Source: Brevibacillus brevis | GTDB lineage: Bacteria > Bacillota > Bacilli > Brevibacillales > Brevibacillaceae | Direction of reading: 5' to 3' | Length of the DNA stretch: 64,000 bases | NCBI RefSeq assembly: GCF_031583145.1 | Contig: NZ_CP134050.1 | Coordinates: forward strand, 1,202,501-1,266,500 | Shown: positions 50,500 to 59,776 of the stretch, one piece after another | How positions within the stretch are numbered: position 1 is the stretch's first letter | How the letters are laid out: every line of letters begins with the position of its first letter | The notes under the pieces: model-generated | Seen by the model: the letters and a program-made list of their open reading frames with translations, nothing else | What the model was told of the DNA's origin: nothing | Database searches by the model: none | Position numbers and translations under genes: made by a program

Positions 50500-51861
50500 A
50501 TGACGCAAAAGAGGCAGATCCATCTTTCCGCCTACCTGGTGGGAACGGGCATCCACGTGGCGTCCTGGCGACTGCCCGAGGCGAAGCGCAGTGCCAGCAT
50601 CGACCTGGAATACTACAAAAAGCTCGCGCAGACGGCGGAGCGGGGGAAGTTCGACATCGCCTTCATCGCCGACAGCCTGGCCGTCAATGAAAATTCCCAC
50701 CCGAATATTTTGAACCGTTTCGAGCCGACGACATTGCTCGCGGCGCTGGCCGGGGCGACATCGAAGATCGGACTGGTCGCCACAGCTTCCACTACGTACC
50801 ACGAGCCATACAACCTGGCCCGGCTGTTTGCCTCGGTCGACCACATCAGCGGCGGGCGCGCCGGATGGAACATGGTCACGACGGGCGACGCTACCGGGGA
50901 AACCGGTCGCAATTTCAGCAGGGAAGCTCATGTGGACCACGACGAACGCTACCTGAGAGCGGAGGAATTCATCGATGTCGTGCAAGGGCTGTGGGACTCC
51001 TGGGAAGACGATGCGTTCGTCCAGGACAAGGAAAGCGGCGTGTATTTCGATCCCCAAAAAATGCACCGCCTGAACTACAAAGGACGCTACTATTCGGTGC
51101 AAGGTCCGCTCAACATCGGCCGGTCCAGGCAGGGCCAGCCGGTCATTGTGCAGGCGGGAGCCTCAGAGCCCGGGCAGCGGCTGGCGGCGCGTACGGCAGA
51201 GGTCGTCTTTTCCCATGTCAAAGACTTTGCCAAGGCCCAGGAATTTTACAAAAGTCTGAAAGGAAAGCTGGCCGCCTACGGGCGTACGCCGGACCAGCTG
51301 CATATTCTTCAAGGCATTTCTCCCATCGTCGCAGATACGAAGGAGGAAGCCGAAGCCATCCAGCGGCGGCTGGACGATCTGCTTTTGCCGGAGCAAGGCT
51401 TGCGGTTTTTGTCCGGCTATCTGGGCAAGGTCGACTTCAGCAAATACACGCTGGACACCCCTGCTGCGGAAGTGGAGTTTCCCCATGACAACGGCATTCA
51501 AAGCCATTTCGAGCGGATGACCGAGCTGATTCGGAAGGAAAACCCGACTTTGCGCGAGCTGTACGCCTTGCTGGAGGGGGGAGTGAACCGGGAGCTCGTG
51601 GGCACGCCGGGACAGGTCGCGGATGTCCTGGAAAAATGGTTTACGGAAGGAGCGGCGGACGGATTCATGTTCGTCGCGCCGATTCTTCCTGAGGGATTGG
51701 AGGACTTCGTGGACAAAGTCATTCCGATTTTGCAGGAGCGCGGGCTGTACAGGCTCGACTACGAAGGCGATACGCTGCGGGAGCATTTGGGGCTGGCGAG
51801 GCCGGCGAACCGTTTTGCGGCAAAAGCGAGAGAAGGGCAGCTGACTAGAGCAGAATCGTAA
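50500..51861 (+). CDS. Flavin-dependent monooxygenase (LLM class), paralogue of the 44647 gene
   Basis: A 453-residue NtaA/SnaA/DszA-family enzyme with [35 protein letters not shown] and GPLNIGRSRQGQPVIVQAG. It would oxidise the S-substituted, N-acetylated cysteine so that the C-S bond breaks, as proposed for CmoJ. ATG 50500 follows AAAGGAGGAG; the 44-codon extension upstream lies in the intergenic region. It lies between metQ and the amidohydrolase. Confidence 0.87.
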   Translation: MTQKRQIHLSAYLVGTGIHVASWRLPEAKRSASIDLEYYKKLAQTAERGKFDIAFIADSLAVNENSHPNILNRFEPTTLLAALAGATSKIGLVATASTTYHEPYNLARLFASVDHISGGRAGWNMVTTGDATGETGRNFSREAHVDHDERYLRAEEFIDVVQGLWDSWEDDAFVQDKESGVYFDPQKMHRLNYKGRYYSVQGPLNIGRSRQGQPVIVQAGASEPGQRLAARTAEVVFSHVKDFAKAQEFYKSLKGKLAAYGRTPDQLHILQGISPIVADTKEEAEAIQRRLDDLLLPEQGLRFLSGYLGKVDFSKYTLDTPAAEVEFPHDNGIQSHFERMTELIRKENPTLRELYALLEGGVNRELVGTPGQVADVLEKWFTEGAADGFMFVAPILPEGLEDFVDKVIPILQERGLYRLDYEGDTLREHLGLARPANRFAAKAREGQLTRAES

Positions 51862-51897
51862 GGCGCGTATCTGTACGCGAAAAGAAGGAGGGGCAAG

Positions 51898-53064
51898 ATG
51901 GGAAGCGCAGCATTTAGACAGCTTGCGGCGGAGTTGGAGCCGAGGCTCATTCACATCCGCCGGCACCTGCACCAATACCCGGAGGTAGCCTGGGAGGAGA
52001 AGGAGACGTCCCGTGCGATTCGCGGCTGGCTGGAGGAGGCCGGCATCCGGGTGCTCGATCTTCCGCTGCAGACCGGCGTAGTGGCGGAGGTGGGAGGCAA
52101 AAAGGCAGGCCCGATCATCGCGCTGCGCGCCGACATCGACGCTCTGCCGATTCAGGAAGAGACGGGGCTGCCGTACGCGTCGCGTCACCTGGGAAAAATG
52201 CACGCGTGCGGGCACGACTTTCATACCGCAGTCGTCCTGGGAGCGGCCGTCCTGCTGAAATCCCGGGAGGAAACGCTGAAAGGCACGGTTCGCTTCCTGT
52301 TCCAGCCTGCCGAGGAAAAGGGGACGGGAGCAGCCAAAATGCTGGAGAGCAGGGCGCTGGACGGCGTACAGGCGATCTTCGGGATGCACAACAAGCCCGA
52401 CATGCAGGTAGGGACGGTCGGGATTAAGGCAGGTCCGCTTATGGCGGCGGTCGACGGCTTTGACATCGAGGTCGAAGGCATAGGGACGCACGCGGCGATC
52501 CCCGAGGCCGGCGTCGACCCGATCGTGGCCGCCGCACAGATCGTCTCCTCGCTGCAAACGATCGTCAGCCGCAATGTCAGCCCGCTGCACAATGCCGTCG
52601 TCAGCGTGACCAGCATCCACGGAGGAGCCGCCTGGAACGTGATCCCGGACAAAGTCGTGCTGGGAGGGACCGTGCGCACATTCCAGGAGGAGGTGCGAAG
52701 GCAAATTCCCGTACACTTTACGCGCATCATCGAAGGAGTGACCGCAGCTTACGGCGCCAGGATCAGCCTGCGGTGGTTCGAAGGCCCGCCCGCCGTCAGA
52801 AACGACGAAGCCCTGAGTCGATTGTCGATAGCAGCGGCTGAGAGAGCAGGGCTGCAGGTCGTCACACCGGCGCCGTCCCCTGCGGGGGAAGACTTTGCCT
52901 ACTACCAGGAGAAAATACCGGGCTCATTCGTATTCATGGGGACGTCCGGAAAAAACGAATGGCACCATCCCGGATTTACCGTCGATGAGCGGGCACTGGT
53001 GCCAAGCGTGCTCTACTTTGCGGAGGCGGCCAGCGCCGCTCTGGAGGGAGGGAGCGAATGGTAA
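51898..53064 (+). CDS. M20-family N-acyl amino acid amidohydrolase
   Basis: A 388-residue zinc/manganese hydrolase with H-x-HQYPEVAWEE, the metal motif MHACGHDFHT (H102, H105, D106) and QPAEEKGTGA with the catalytic Glu pair. It should remove the N-acyl group from an amino acid. In B. subtilis YtnL (SndB) deacetylates the products of the S-alkyl-cysteine route, and this gene stands in the same context. AGGAGGGG precedes ATG 51898. Its end overlaps the next gene by 7 bases. Confidence 0.87.
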   Translation: MGSAAFRQLAAELEPRLIHIRRHLHQYPEVAWEEKETSRAIRGWLEEAGIRVLDLPLQTGVVAEVGGKKAGPIIALRADIDALPIQEETGLPYASRHLGKMHACGHDFHTAVVLGAAVLLKSREETLKGTVRFLFQPAEEKGTGAAKMLESRALDGVQAIFGMHNKPDMQVGTVGIKAGPLMAAVDGFDIEVEGIGTHAAIPEAGVDPIVAAAQIVSSLQTIVSRNVSPLHNAVVSVTSIHGGAAWNVIPDKVVLGGTVRTFQEEVRRQIPVHFTRIIEGVTAAYGARISLRWFEGPPAVRNDEALSRLSIAAAERAGLQVVTPAPSPAGEDFAYYQEKIPGSFVFMGTSGKNEWHHPGFTVDERALVPSVLYFAEAASAALEGGSEW

Positions 53065-53843
53065 CCATTCACAACCTGTGCAAGACGTACAAAACGGCAA
53101 AAGGGGCCGTTCCCGTTTTGCAAAACATCGATTTGCATATCGAAAAAGGCGACATTTTCGGGATCATCGGGTTTAGCGGCGCAGGCAAATCGACGCTGAT
53201 CCGCTGCCTCAACCGTCTGGAGGAGCCGGATACGGGCTCGATCGTGATCGGGGACAAGGTGATGACGGGATTGAACGAAAGAGAGCTGCGGATCGCCAGG
53301 CAAAAAATCGGGATGATCTTTCAGCAGTTCAATCTGTTCGACGCCAAGACGGTGTTTCAAAACGTAGCGTTCCCGCTCGAGGTAGCCGGACACCCGAAGA
53401 CGTACATTCATCAGCGGGTACGGGAGATCCTCGATCTCGTCCAGCTCGGCGACAAGGCAAATGTCTATCCGTTCCAGCTCAGCGGAGGGCAAAAGCAGCG
53501 GGTGGGCATCGCCAGGGCCTTGGTCAATGAGCCGGACCTGCTGCTCAGCGACGAAGCTACCTCCGCGCTCGATCCGCAGACGACGTATTCGATTCTGGAG
53601 CTGCTGAAAGAGATCAACCGCCAGCTGAACCTGACGATTCTGCTCATCACCCACGAGCTGGACGTCTTGCAGCATCTTTGTCGCAACATGGCCGTGCTCG
53701 AAGGCGGGAGGATCGTGGAGACCGGCAACGTGGAGCAGTTTTTCCTGCAGCCTAGAAGCGACACGGCGAAACGGTTCGTGGGCATTCTCGATCATTACCG
53801 CGAAAAGCGAAGCGTGATGGAAGGAGTGGGGGCGGGTATATGA
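53058..53843 (+). CDS. Second MetN-type ATP-binding protein, without NIL domain
   Basis: A 261-residue ATPase with Walker [25 protein letters not shown] and LLLSDEATSALDPQ. It is close to the first MetN but stops where the NIL domain would begin, so it lacks that sensory domain. Its ATG lies inside the amidohydrolase gene and its end overlaps the permease gene, which shows tight coupling. Confidence 0.88.
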   Translation: MVTIHNLCKTYKTAKGAVPVLQNIDLHIEKGDIFGIIGFSGAGKSTLIRCLNRLEEPDTGSIVIGDKVMTGLNERELRIARQKIGMIFQQFNLFDAKTVFQNVAFPLEVAGHPKTYIHQRVREILDLVQLGDKANVYPFQLSGGQKQRVGIARALVNEPDLLLSDEATSALDPQTTYSILELLKEINRQLNLTILLITHELDVLQHLCRNMAVLEGGRIVETGNVEQFFLQPRSDTAKRFVGILDHYREKRSVMEGVGAGI

Positions 53844-54508
53844 GAGACGACCTGCTCGAATTGCTCTGGGAGGGCCTTCTGGAGACGCTGTACATGGTGT
53901 TCTGGTCATCCCTGTTCGCCCTGGCGATCGGGATCGTTCTCGGGATCACGCTCGTCGTCACGGAGCAGGGCGGCATTCTCGCACGGCCGAGGCTGAACAA
54001 GGTGATCGGCACCGCCATCAACAGCGTGAGGTCGCTCCCGTTGATCATCCTGATCGTCCTCCTGCTGCCTCTCTCGCGTCTGATAGTCGGCACCTCGCTG
54101 GGGCCGACCGCCGCTATCGTCTCGCTCTCCATCGGCGCGGCGCCCTTCCTCGGACGGATCATCGAAAACTCATTGAAGGAGGTTAGCGCCGGAAAGATCG
54201 AGGCGGCCCTGGCCATCGGCGCGACGCCTTTCACAATCATCTTCCGTGTGCTGATTCCCGAGGCGCTGCCTGCGCTCGTCCGCGGGGTCACGATCGGAAT
54301 CATCGGCATCACCGAATTTACGGCGGTCGCCGGAGCGATCGGTGCGGGCGGGCTTGGCAGCCTGGCCATCCGTTTTGGCTATCAGCGCTTCCGCGAAGAT
54401 GTCCTTCTGGCGACAGTCGTGTTGATCATTTTGCTCGTCCAATTCATTCAGTGGACGGGAGACCGGGTCGCCAAATCGATCAACAAAAAGCGGTACAAGT
54501 ACGAGTAA
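53840..54508 (+). CDS. Second MetI-type permease
   Basis: A 222-residue permease paralogous to the 48853 gene: KIEAALAIGATPFTIIFRVLIPEALP is the coupling loop, with about five transmembrane helices. It overlaps the ATPase gene by 4 bases (ATGA). Confidence 0.9.
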   Translation: MRDDLLELLWEGLLETLYMVFWSSLFALAIGIVLGITLVVTEQGGILARPRLNKVIGTAINSVRSLPLIILIVLLLPLSRLIVGTSLGPTAAIVSLSIGAAPFLGRIIENSLKEVSAGKIEAALAIGATPFTIIFRVLIPEALPALVRGVTIGIIGITEFTAVAGAIGAGGLGSLAIRFGYQRFREDVLLATVVLIILLVQFIQWTGDRVAKSINKKRYKYE

Positions 54509-54548
54509 TTCTCAAAAAGAGCGAAAGTCAAGCAAGGGAGTGGAGTGT

Positions 54549-55430
54549 ATGAAGAGGAACAGACTCGCGATATGGTACGCCTTGATGCTCAGCGGAGGCT
54601 TGCTTCTGGCAGGGTGCGGATCCGGCAATGAAGCGGCGGGTGGAGGGCAGCCGGCGAATGCTGCCGGCCAAACGGACAGTGCGGGACAGACGGCTGCGCC
54701 GGAGCCCAAAGAGGTCACAATTAAGGTCGGGGCTGCTCCTGTGCCCCATGCCGAGATTTTGGAATTTGTCAAACCAAAGCTAAAGGAACAGGGGGTCAAT
54801 CTGGAGGTCGTCGTGCTCGATGACGAAGGACAGCTGAATCCTGCGCTGCACGACAAGCAGATCGATGCGAACTACTTCCAGCACGTCCCGTACCTCGATT
54901 CGGTCAAGACGGAAAAAGGATATGACTTCGCCGTCACGACCAAAGTGCACGTCGAGCCGATCGGATTTTACTCGGATAAATGGAAGACGAAGGACGATCT
55001 CAAGGAAGGAGCGAAAATCGGGATACCGAACAACCCTTCCAATGAATTCCGGGCGCTCACGCTGCTGCAGGAGCAAGGCTTGATCAAGCTCAGGGATGGG
55101 CTGACGACGTACGAGGCGACGCCGAAGGACATCGCGGAAAATCCGAAAAAGCTCCAGTTCGTCGAAGCGGAGGCGGCGACCTTGCCCCGTGCCTTGCCGG
55201 ATCTGGACGGCGCGGTCATCAACACGAACGTGGTGCTGGAAGCCAAGATCGATCCGAACAGCGCTTTGTTCCGCGAGGGGGGGAATTCGCCCTACGCCAA
55301 TGTGGTCGTCGTTCGCAAAGGGGACGAGAACCGGGACGAGATCAAAAAGCTGGACGCTGCCTTGACCAGCCCGGACGTGAAGAAGTTCATCCAGGACAAA
55401 TACGGGGTGGCCGTAGTGCCTGCCTTTTAA
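54549..55430 (+). CDS. Second MetQ-type substrate-binding lipoprotein
   Basis: A 293-residue NlpA-family lipoprotein with lipobox LLLAGC (Cys near residue 20), a Gly/Ala-rich linker and the motifs DANYFQHVPYLDSV and GIPNNPSNEFRALTLLQEQGL. ATG 54549 has AAGGGAG upstream; GTG 54540 would fall inside this site. It completes a second MetNIQ-type system. The two binding proteins differ clearly, so they may take up different sulfur compounds. Confidence 0.9.
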   Translation: MKRNRLAIWYALMLSGGLLLAGCGSGNEAAGGGQPANAAGQTDSAGQTAAPEPKEVTIKVGAAPVPHAEILEFVKPKLKEQGVNLEVVVLDDEGQLNPALHDKQIDANYFQHVPYLDSVKTEKGYDFAVTTKVHVEPIGFYSDKWKTKDDLKEGAKIGIPNNPSNEFRALTLLQEQGLIKLRDGLTTYEATPKDIAENPKKLQFVEAEAATLPRALPDLDGAVINTNVVLEAKIDPNSALFREGGNSPYANVVVVRKGDENRDEIKKLDAALTSPDVKKFIQDKYGVAVVPAF

Positions 55431-55455
55431 TTCGCGAGCAGGGAGGACAATCGAC

Positions 55456-55986
55456 GTGAATGCCAAAACGTGCTTGACCATTCGGGACGCGACGTCGCGA
55501 GATCGCGAGCAGCTGGAGAAGCATTTGATCGAAGCGTATCAACAATATGAGCGGCTGATGTCACCCGCCAGGTGGGAGCGGTACAAGGAGGAGATGAAAA
55601 TGTCGGCGGCAGGTGAGCGGGCGATTGCGTTTCTCGTGGCGGAGTCAGGAGACCGCATCGTCGGCAGCGTGCAGCTTTTTGCTTCGTCCGAGGAGGCGTA
55701 CGGCCGTCCGGAGCTGGAGATTCACTCCCCGATCATCCGTTTTTTGGCCGTGTCGCCGCAGGCCAGAGGGCAGGGAATTGCTGTCCGGCTGATCAGGGAA
55801 AGCGTCCTGCGCTCGCGGGCGGCCGGCGCCGACACCTTGCATCTGCACACGACAGACATGATGGAAGCGGCCGTGCAGCTGTACGAACGATTGGGCTTCA
55901 AGCGAGCGCAGGACAAGGACTTTTTCAACGGGGAGGCCCACGTCAAGAGCTACTGGCTGGACCTGCTCCAAACGGGTATCGCCTAA
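55456..55986 (+). CDS. GNAT N-acetyltransferase
   Basis: A 176-residue acetyltransferase with the acetyl-CoA site FLAVSPQARGQGIAVRLI (motif A) and a closing LYERLGFKRAQ (motif B). Given its neighbours it probably acetylates the amino group of an S-substituted cysteine, the entry step assigned to YtmI (SnaB) in B. subtilis; this is inferred. GTG 55456 follows AGGGAGG. It is the last gene of the operon, and its stop overlaps the convergent gene by 4 bases. Confidence 0.82.
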   Translation: MNAKTCLTIRDATSRDREQLEKHLIEAYQQYERLMSPARWERYKEEMKMSAAGERAIAFLVAESGDRIVGSVQLFASSEEAYGRPELEIHSPIIRFLAVSPQARGQGIAVRLIRESVLRSRAAGADTLHLHTTDMMEAAVQLYERLGFKRAQDKDFFNGEAHVKSYWLDLLQTGIA

Positions 55987-56330
55987 AAATGCTTCCAGGT
56001 AAAATCGATGCTGAGGTATCCGATGGGCCGATCCGCGAGCGTGACTTTTTCTTTCGTAGCCAGCTGCGGTGCGCGGAAGCAGACGAGGTCTTTGTGATAG
56101 CCGAAGCGTCTGCAAACGTCCGGTCGGGCGTCATGGATGCCGCAGCGATCCCGATCGAGATCGTAAAAAATGCACGTTCCCGGGAGTCTGAGCTGGTTTT
56201 CCAGAGCTTCGCGCAGCTTCCGCGGCATGGATTTGACCTTCTTCTGTATTTTTTTCCGTTCCGTTTCGGTGATCGGGACAGGGCCGCAGCACAGGCCCCT
56301 GCAGCCTTCGCAAGGTAATGTATCCGTCAA
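55983..56330 (-). CDS. YkgJ-family cysteine cluster protein
   Basis: A 115-residue protein with Cys arranged as LPCEGCRGLCCG near the N-terminus and CIFYD, RCGIHDARPDVCRRFG later, the zinc- or iron-binding pattern of the YkgJ/CxxCxxCC family. Its function is unknown. I chose TTG 56330 because GGAGGGG at 56339-56345 lies 8 bases upstream; the GTG at 56378 has no such site. It converges on the acetyltransferase gene with a 4-base overlap. Confidence 0.78.
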   Translation of the reverse strand: MTDTLPCEGCRGLCCGPVPITETERKKIQKKVKSMPRKLREALENQLRLPGTCIFYDLDRDRCGIHDARPDVCRRFGYHKDLVCFRAPQLATKEKVTLADRPIGYLSIDFTWKHF

Positions 56331-56542
56331 AACGACAACCCCTCCAACATGTTTGTAAGCAGATTGAGTTCTCACCAAACATTATGGAGGGATCGGAAGG
56401 TTATGTAAATAATTTAATTTCCAACTATACCACAAAAATTAAATTTTGTCAATGTTTATGCGAATGGGTGGATCAAGCAATTCCGATGAATGCGATCCGG
56501 ACCGGTAAGAAAGAATAACCAAAAACGATCATCGGAGGCATC

Positions 56543-56722
56543 ATGAAGAAGAAAATTGCTGATTCGCTCCTTCACTCTTCCCAGTCCAAGCCTGAGCAAG
56601 CCAATCTCACAAGTGAGGAAGAGGTGCGGGAAGAGCTCATGAACCAAGTGCTGCAAAGTACAATGATGACGGAGGTAAACGTCGCGAAGCAGAAGGACAG
56701 ATACATGCTGGAAGGCAAGTAG
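56543..56722 (+). CDS. 59-residue charged small protein
   Basis: A short ORF with a good CGGAGG before ATG 56543 and a terminator downstream. The product is charged and probably helical (MKKKIADSLLHSS..., then a Glu-rich part EEEVREEL, ending KDRYMLEGK). No family is recognised. The separate ribosome-binding site and terminator make it a likely gene. Confidence 0.6.
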   Translation: MKKKIADSLLHSSQSKPEQANLTSEEEVREELMNQVLQSTMMTEVNVAKQKDRYMLEGK

Positions 56723-56770
56723 AGGACGGAGGTGCTCCGTTCCAAACGGCATGCCTGTCGCCAGGCCGTC

Positions 56771-56812
56771 AAAAGGGAGCCGATCCCCATACCGGGGAGG
56801 GCTCCCTTTGCA
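56771..56812. terminator. Bidirectional terminator
   Basis: AAAGGGAGCC and GGGCTCCCTTT around a CCCC/GGGG inner stem. It serves the 59-residue gene and, on the other strand, the lut operon. Confidence 0.85.
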
Positions 56813-56837
56813 TTTTCACGCTGAGTATGGGAAGACG

Positions 56838-57560
56838 CTAGCCGACCACCAGGTAATACGCCTGCAGCGGCCCGTGCACACCGACGACCAGATTCATTTC
56901 GATGTCGGCCGAATTGCTGGGGCCGGAAATAAAATGAATGGAGGAAGGCGGGATTTCCCCCTTTTCCACGAGGGCGTTCAAGTCTTGCACAGCCTGCGTG
57001 ATGCGCGGTACGAGCGTATGGCGCGGGATGATGGCGATGTAGCGGGCAGGCAGATAATGAAGGGCGCGTCCTTGTCCTGCATGGGAGCGAACAACGACCG
57101 TACCGGACTCGGCCAGCGTATAGTCGCTGAAGACGAGAGAGAAATTCGCCTGTTCCGCTTGGGCCAGATTCTGCTCCCGGTTCGTTGGGTCCCATGCGTA
57201 GACATCGATGTGTTCTTCCGGCCATTCCTGGGTCAGCAGACGGGTCAAGCCGTATTCATCAAAGCGCGGGTCGCGGGATCTGATCACCGGCCCACCGCCA
57301 TTTTCCGCCACCAGTTTTTTGAGGACGCCAGCCAGCTGCTCCCGGTCTGTCTCGAGCACCGTCGTATGAATATTTCGGCACTGCGCTTTAAAGACTTCCA
57401 GCAGCTCGGCCTCGCTCAAATCCCGCATCGCATTCCGGTTGACGTCGTGCTTCCAGACGGGACGGGTGACACCGTCTGTCCGTCGCTTCCGCCCGAGCTT
57501 TCCGGCGATGTGATCCAAGAACGCATCGCGGTGGTGGATTGTCCCTTTTTCCTGAGTCAT
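56838..57560 (-). CDS. lutC: Lactate utilization protein C
   Basis: A 240-residue LUD-domain protein, third component of the L-lactate oxidation complex LutABC. Typical segments are [12 protein letters not shown] and the C-terminal [22 protein letters not shown]. The ATG overlaps the lutB stop codon (ATGA), so translation is coupled. The order lutA-lutB-lutC on the minus strand is that of Bacillus. Confidence 0.93.
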   Translation of the reverse strand: MTQEKGTIHHRDAFLDHIAGKLGRKRRTDGVTRPVWKHDVNRNAMRDLSEAELLEVFKAQCRNIHTTVLETDREQLAGVLKKLVAENGGGPVIRSRDPRFDEYGLTRLLTQEWPEEHIDVYAWDPTNREQNLAQAEQANFSLVFSDYTLAESGTVVVRSHAGQGRALHYLPARYIAIIPRHTLVPRITQAVQDLNALVEKGEIPPSSIHFISGPSNSADIEMNLVVGVHGPLQAYYLVVG

Positions 57561-58984
57561 GCGCGTCCCCCCTTGTTCTTGCGGTCTTCAAACCAATCGC
57601 GGAACCGTTCCTTGGCAGGTGCCGGAAATTCACGGATGTCTGTCCAGTTTTTCAAAGGCCCGACCCCTTTGGAGATGCGCTCTCCGGTGGTAAAAGGACT
57701 GGCGGCGGCAGGAGCGAGCTTGGAACCGAGCCGGTAGAGTGCAGCCGAGGATGCCCCCATTTCAAACATTTTCATGGCCAGCTTCTCTGCCAGCGGAGCC
57801 CGGCCTTCTTTTTCCACGATGACCTGACGGTGCTTCAGCAGCAGCTCGTGCAGCGGGATTTTGACCGGACAGGCGTCGGTGCACGCCGCGCACAGGCTGG
57901 ATGCGTAAGGCAGCTCCTTGTAATCGTCATAGCCGGCGAGGAGCGGAGTCAGGACGGCTCCGATCGGACCGGAATAGATGGAGCCGTACGAATGGCCGCC
58001 GATGTGACGATAGACCGGACATACGTTGACGCAGGCGGCGCAGCGGATGCACTGCAGAACCGGACGGAATTCGGAACCCAAAATTTCCGAGCGGCCGTTG
58101 TCCACGATGACCAGATGGAATTCCTCCGGTCCGTCTCCTTCGCCCGGGGCGGAGGGACCTGCCACCGTGATGTAGCTCGTCAGCTTTTGGCCCACTGCGC
58201 TGCGGCACAGCAGCCCCACGAGGACGTCCAGTTCTTCCATCGTCGGGACGAGGCGTTCCATGCCCATGACGGCAATCTGTGTCTTGGGGATGGCCATTGC
58301 CAGGTCGGCGTTTCCTTCATTGGTCACCAGGCAGATGGAGCCGGTATTTGCGACCGCGAAGTTGCAGCCCGTCACTCCGATTTCCGCGTCTACGAATTTT
58401 TTCCGCAAAATGCCGCGGACGAATTTGGTCATTTCGTACGGATCTTCGGTGTGTTCGTAGCCGAGCTTCTCGCTAAAAACGTCGCGGACTTGCGATTTGT
58501 TGTAGTGGAGGGCAGGCGCGACGATATGGGACGGGGGCTCGTGATCGTCGATTTGCAGGATGTATTCCCCGAGGTCGCTCTCGACCACTTCGCAGCCGAT
58601 GCCCTCGAGCGTCTGGTTCATGTTGATTTCTTCCGTCACCATCGACTTGGATTTGACGACTTTTCGGGCCTTTTTGCGCTCGGCCACTTCTCTGATGTAG
58701 GCGGCCGCCTCTTCCTTCGTCCGCGCAAAGAACACATGACCTCCGCGCTTGGACACATTTTCACTGAGCTGCATCAGATAGTAGTCGAGGTTTTCCAGCG
58801 TATGCTGGCGGATTTGCTCGCCCAGCTCGCGCCACTGCTCCCAGTCGCCGAGCTCATCGGCGGCGGCCAGACGCCGGGTGTGCAGGCGTTCCTGCGCGGA
58901 GGAGACGGCCTTGCGCATCACGGGGTCTTGGATTCCTTGACTGACGCGATCGTGAAACTTTTCTTCGCTGATTTTCAGTGACAT
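57557..58984 (-). CDS. lutB: Lactate utilization protein B, iron-sulfur
   Basis: A 475-residue LutB: N-terminal LUD domain, then two [4Fe-4S] ferredoxin motifs [12 protein letters not shown] (about residues 305-316) and CAACTDACP (about 355-363), then a C-terminal LutB-specific part. It carries electrons in L-lactate oxidation to pyruvate, supporting growth on lactate and biofilm formation in Bacillus. AGGGGGAGA precedes ATG 58984. Confidence 0.94.
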   Translation of the reverse strand: MSLKISEEKFHDRVSQGIQDPVMRKAVSSAQERLHTRRLAAADELGDWEQWRELGEQIRQHTLENLDYYLMQLSENVSKRGGHVFFARTKEEAAAYIREVAERKKARKVVKSKSMVTEEINMNQTLEGIGCEVVESDLGEYILQIDDHEPPSHIVAPALHYNKSQVRDVFSEKLGYEHTEDPYEMTKFVRGILRKKFVDAEIGVTGCNFAVANTGSICLVTNEGNADLAMAIPKTQIAVMGMERLVPTMEELDVLVGLLCRSAVGQKLTSYITVAGPSAPGEGDGPEEFHLVIVDNGRSEILGSEFRPVLQCIRCAACVNVCPVYRHIGGHSYGSIYSGPIGAVLTPLLAGYDDYKELPYASSLCAACTDACPVKIPLHELLLKHRQVIVEKEGRAPLAEKLAMKMFEMGASSAALYRLGSKLAPAAASPFTTGERISKGVGPLKNWTDIREFPAPAKERFRDWFEDRKNKGGRA

Positions 58985-58997
58985 CGTATCTCTCCCC

Positions 58998-59714
58998 CTA
59001 GCGGCTGTTTAGCACTTCGGCGATGTGCATGACCTTGACCTTTTTCCCCAGACGCTCCATGCGTCCGCCAATGTTCATCAAGCATCCGCAATCCGCGCCG
59101 ATCAGGTAGTCTGCCCCCGTTTCCATCACGCTTTCTACTTTTTCATCCACCATTTGCTCCGAGATCGGACCCATTTTCACGGAAAAGGTCCCCCCGAAGC
59201 CGCAGCAATTTTGCGAATGTGGCAACGCTTCCAGCTTCAGCCCCTCGACGTGGGACAGAAGAGCGAACGGCGGGTCCTGCACCTGCAAAAGACGTGTCAT
59301 GTGGCAGGAGGTATGATAGGTCGCGACACCTTCCAGCTTTGCGCCGACGTCTGTCACACGGAGGACTTCCACGATGAACTGCGTCAGCTCGTACGTTTTT
59401 TGGGCGAGCGCCCGGGCTCGGTCCTCCCACTGCGGATCGCCCTTGAACAGATGCGGATACTCGGCAAACATGGTAGCGCACGAGCCGGAAGGGGTCACGA
59501 CATACGCCGCATCCTCAAAAGCGCGGATCATGTTTTTGGCCGCTTCTTTAGCCTCGGCGACGTAACCGCTGTTGTAAGCAGGCTGCCCACAGCAGACTTG
59601 CGACGGTGGAAAGTCCACTTCGCAGCCCAGGCGTTCGAGGAGCTCGACGGTTGATTTCCCTACATTCGGTTGGAACATGTCGACCAGACAGGTAACAAAC
59701 AATGCGACTTTCAT
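58998..59714 (-). CDS. lutA: Lactate utilization protein A
   Basis: A 238-residue protein with two cysteine-rich CCG domains ([12 protein letters not shown] and [12 protein letters not shown]), as in glycolate oxidase GlcF and heterodisulfide reductase subunits. It is the first gene of lutABC. GGGGGTGG precedes ATG 59714, and a perfect LutR-type operator lies 24 bases upstream. Confidence 0.94.
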   Translation of the reverse strand: MKVALFVTCLVDMFQPNVGKSTVELLERLGCEVDFPPSQVCCGQPAYNSGYVAEAKEAAKNMIRAFEDAAYVVTPSGSCATMFAEYPHLFKGDPQWEDRARALAQKTYELTQFIVEVLRVTDVGAKLEGVATYHTSCHMTRLLQVQDPPFALLSHVEGLKLEALPHSQNCCGFGGTFSVKMGPISEQMVDEKVESVMETGADYLIGADCGCLMNIGGRMERLGKKVKVMHIAEVLNSR

Positions 59715-59737
59715 AATCTTCCACCCCCTGTGATGAT

Positions 59738-59750
59738 GTCATCTGATGAC
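59738..59750 (-). promoter_or_regulatory. LutR operator in front of lutA
   Basis: GTCATC-T-GATGAC, a perfect 13-base palindrome containing TCATC-N-GATGA, the motif reported for LutR of B. subtilis. It sits between the promoter region and the lutA ribosome-binding site. Confidence 0.8.
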
Positions 59751-59776
59751 TGACGGCGAAAAAACGGCGTTTGCGT

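Noticed and set aside
57539-58981. 480-codon plus-strand ORF opposite lutB.
   Set aside because: It is the shadow of a confidently assigned iron-sulfur protein. It has no ribosome-binding site and unlikely composition.
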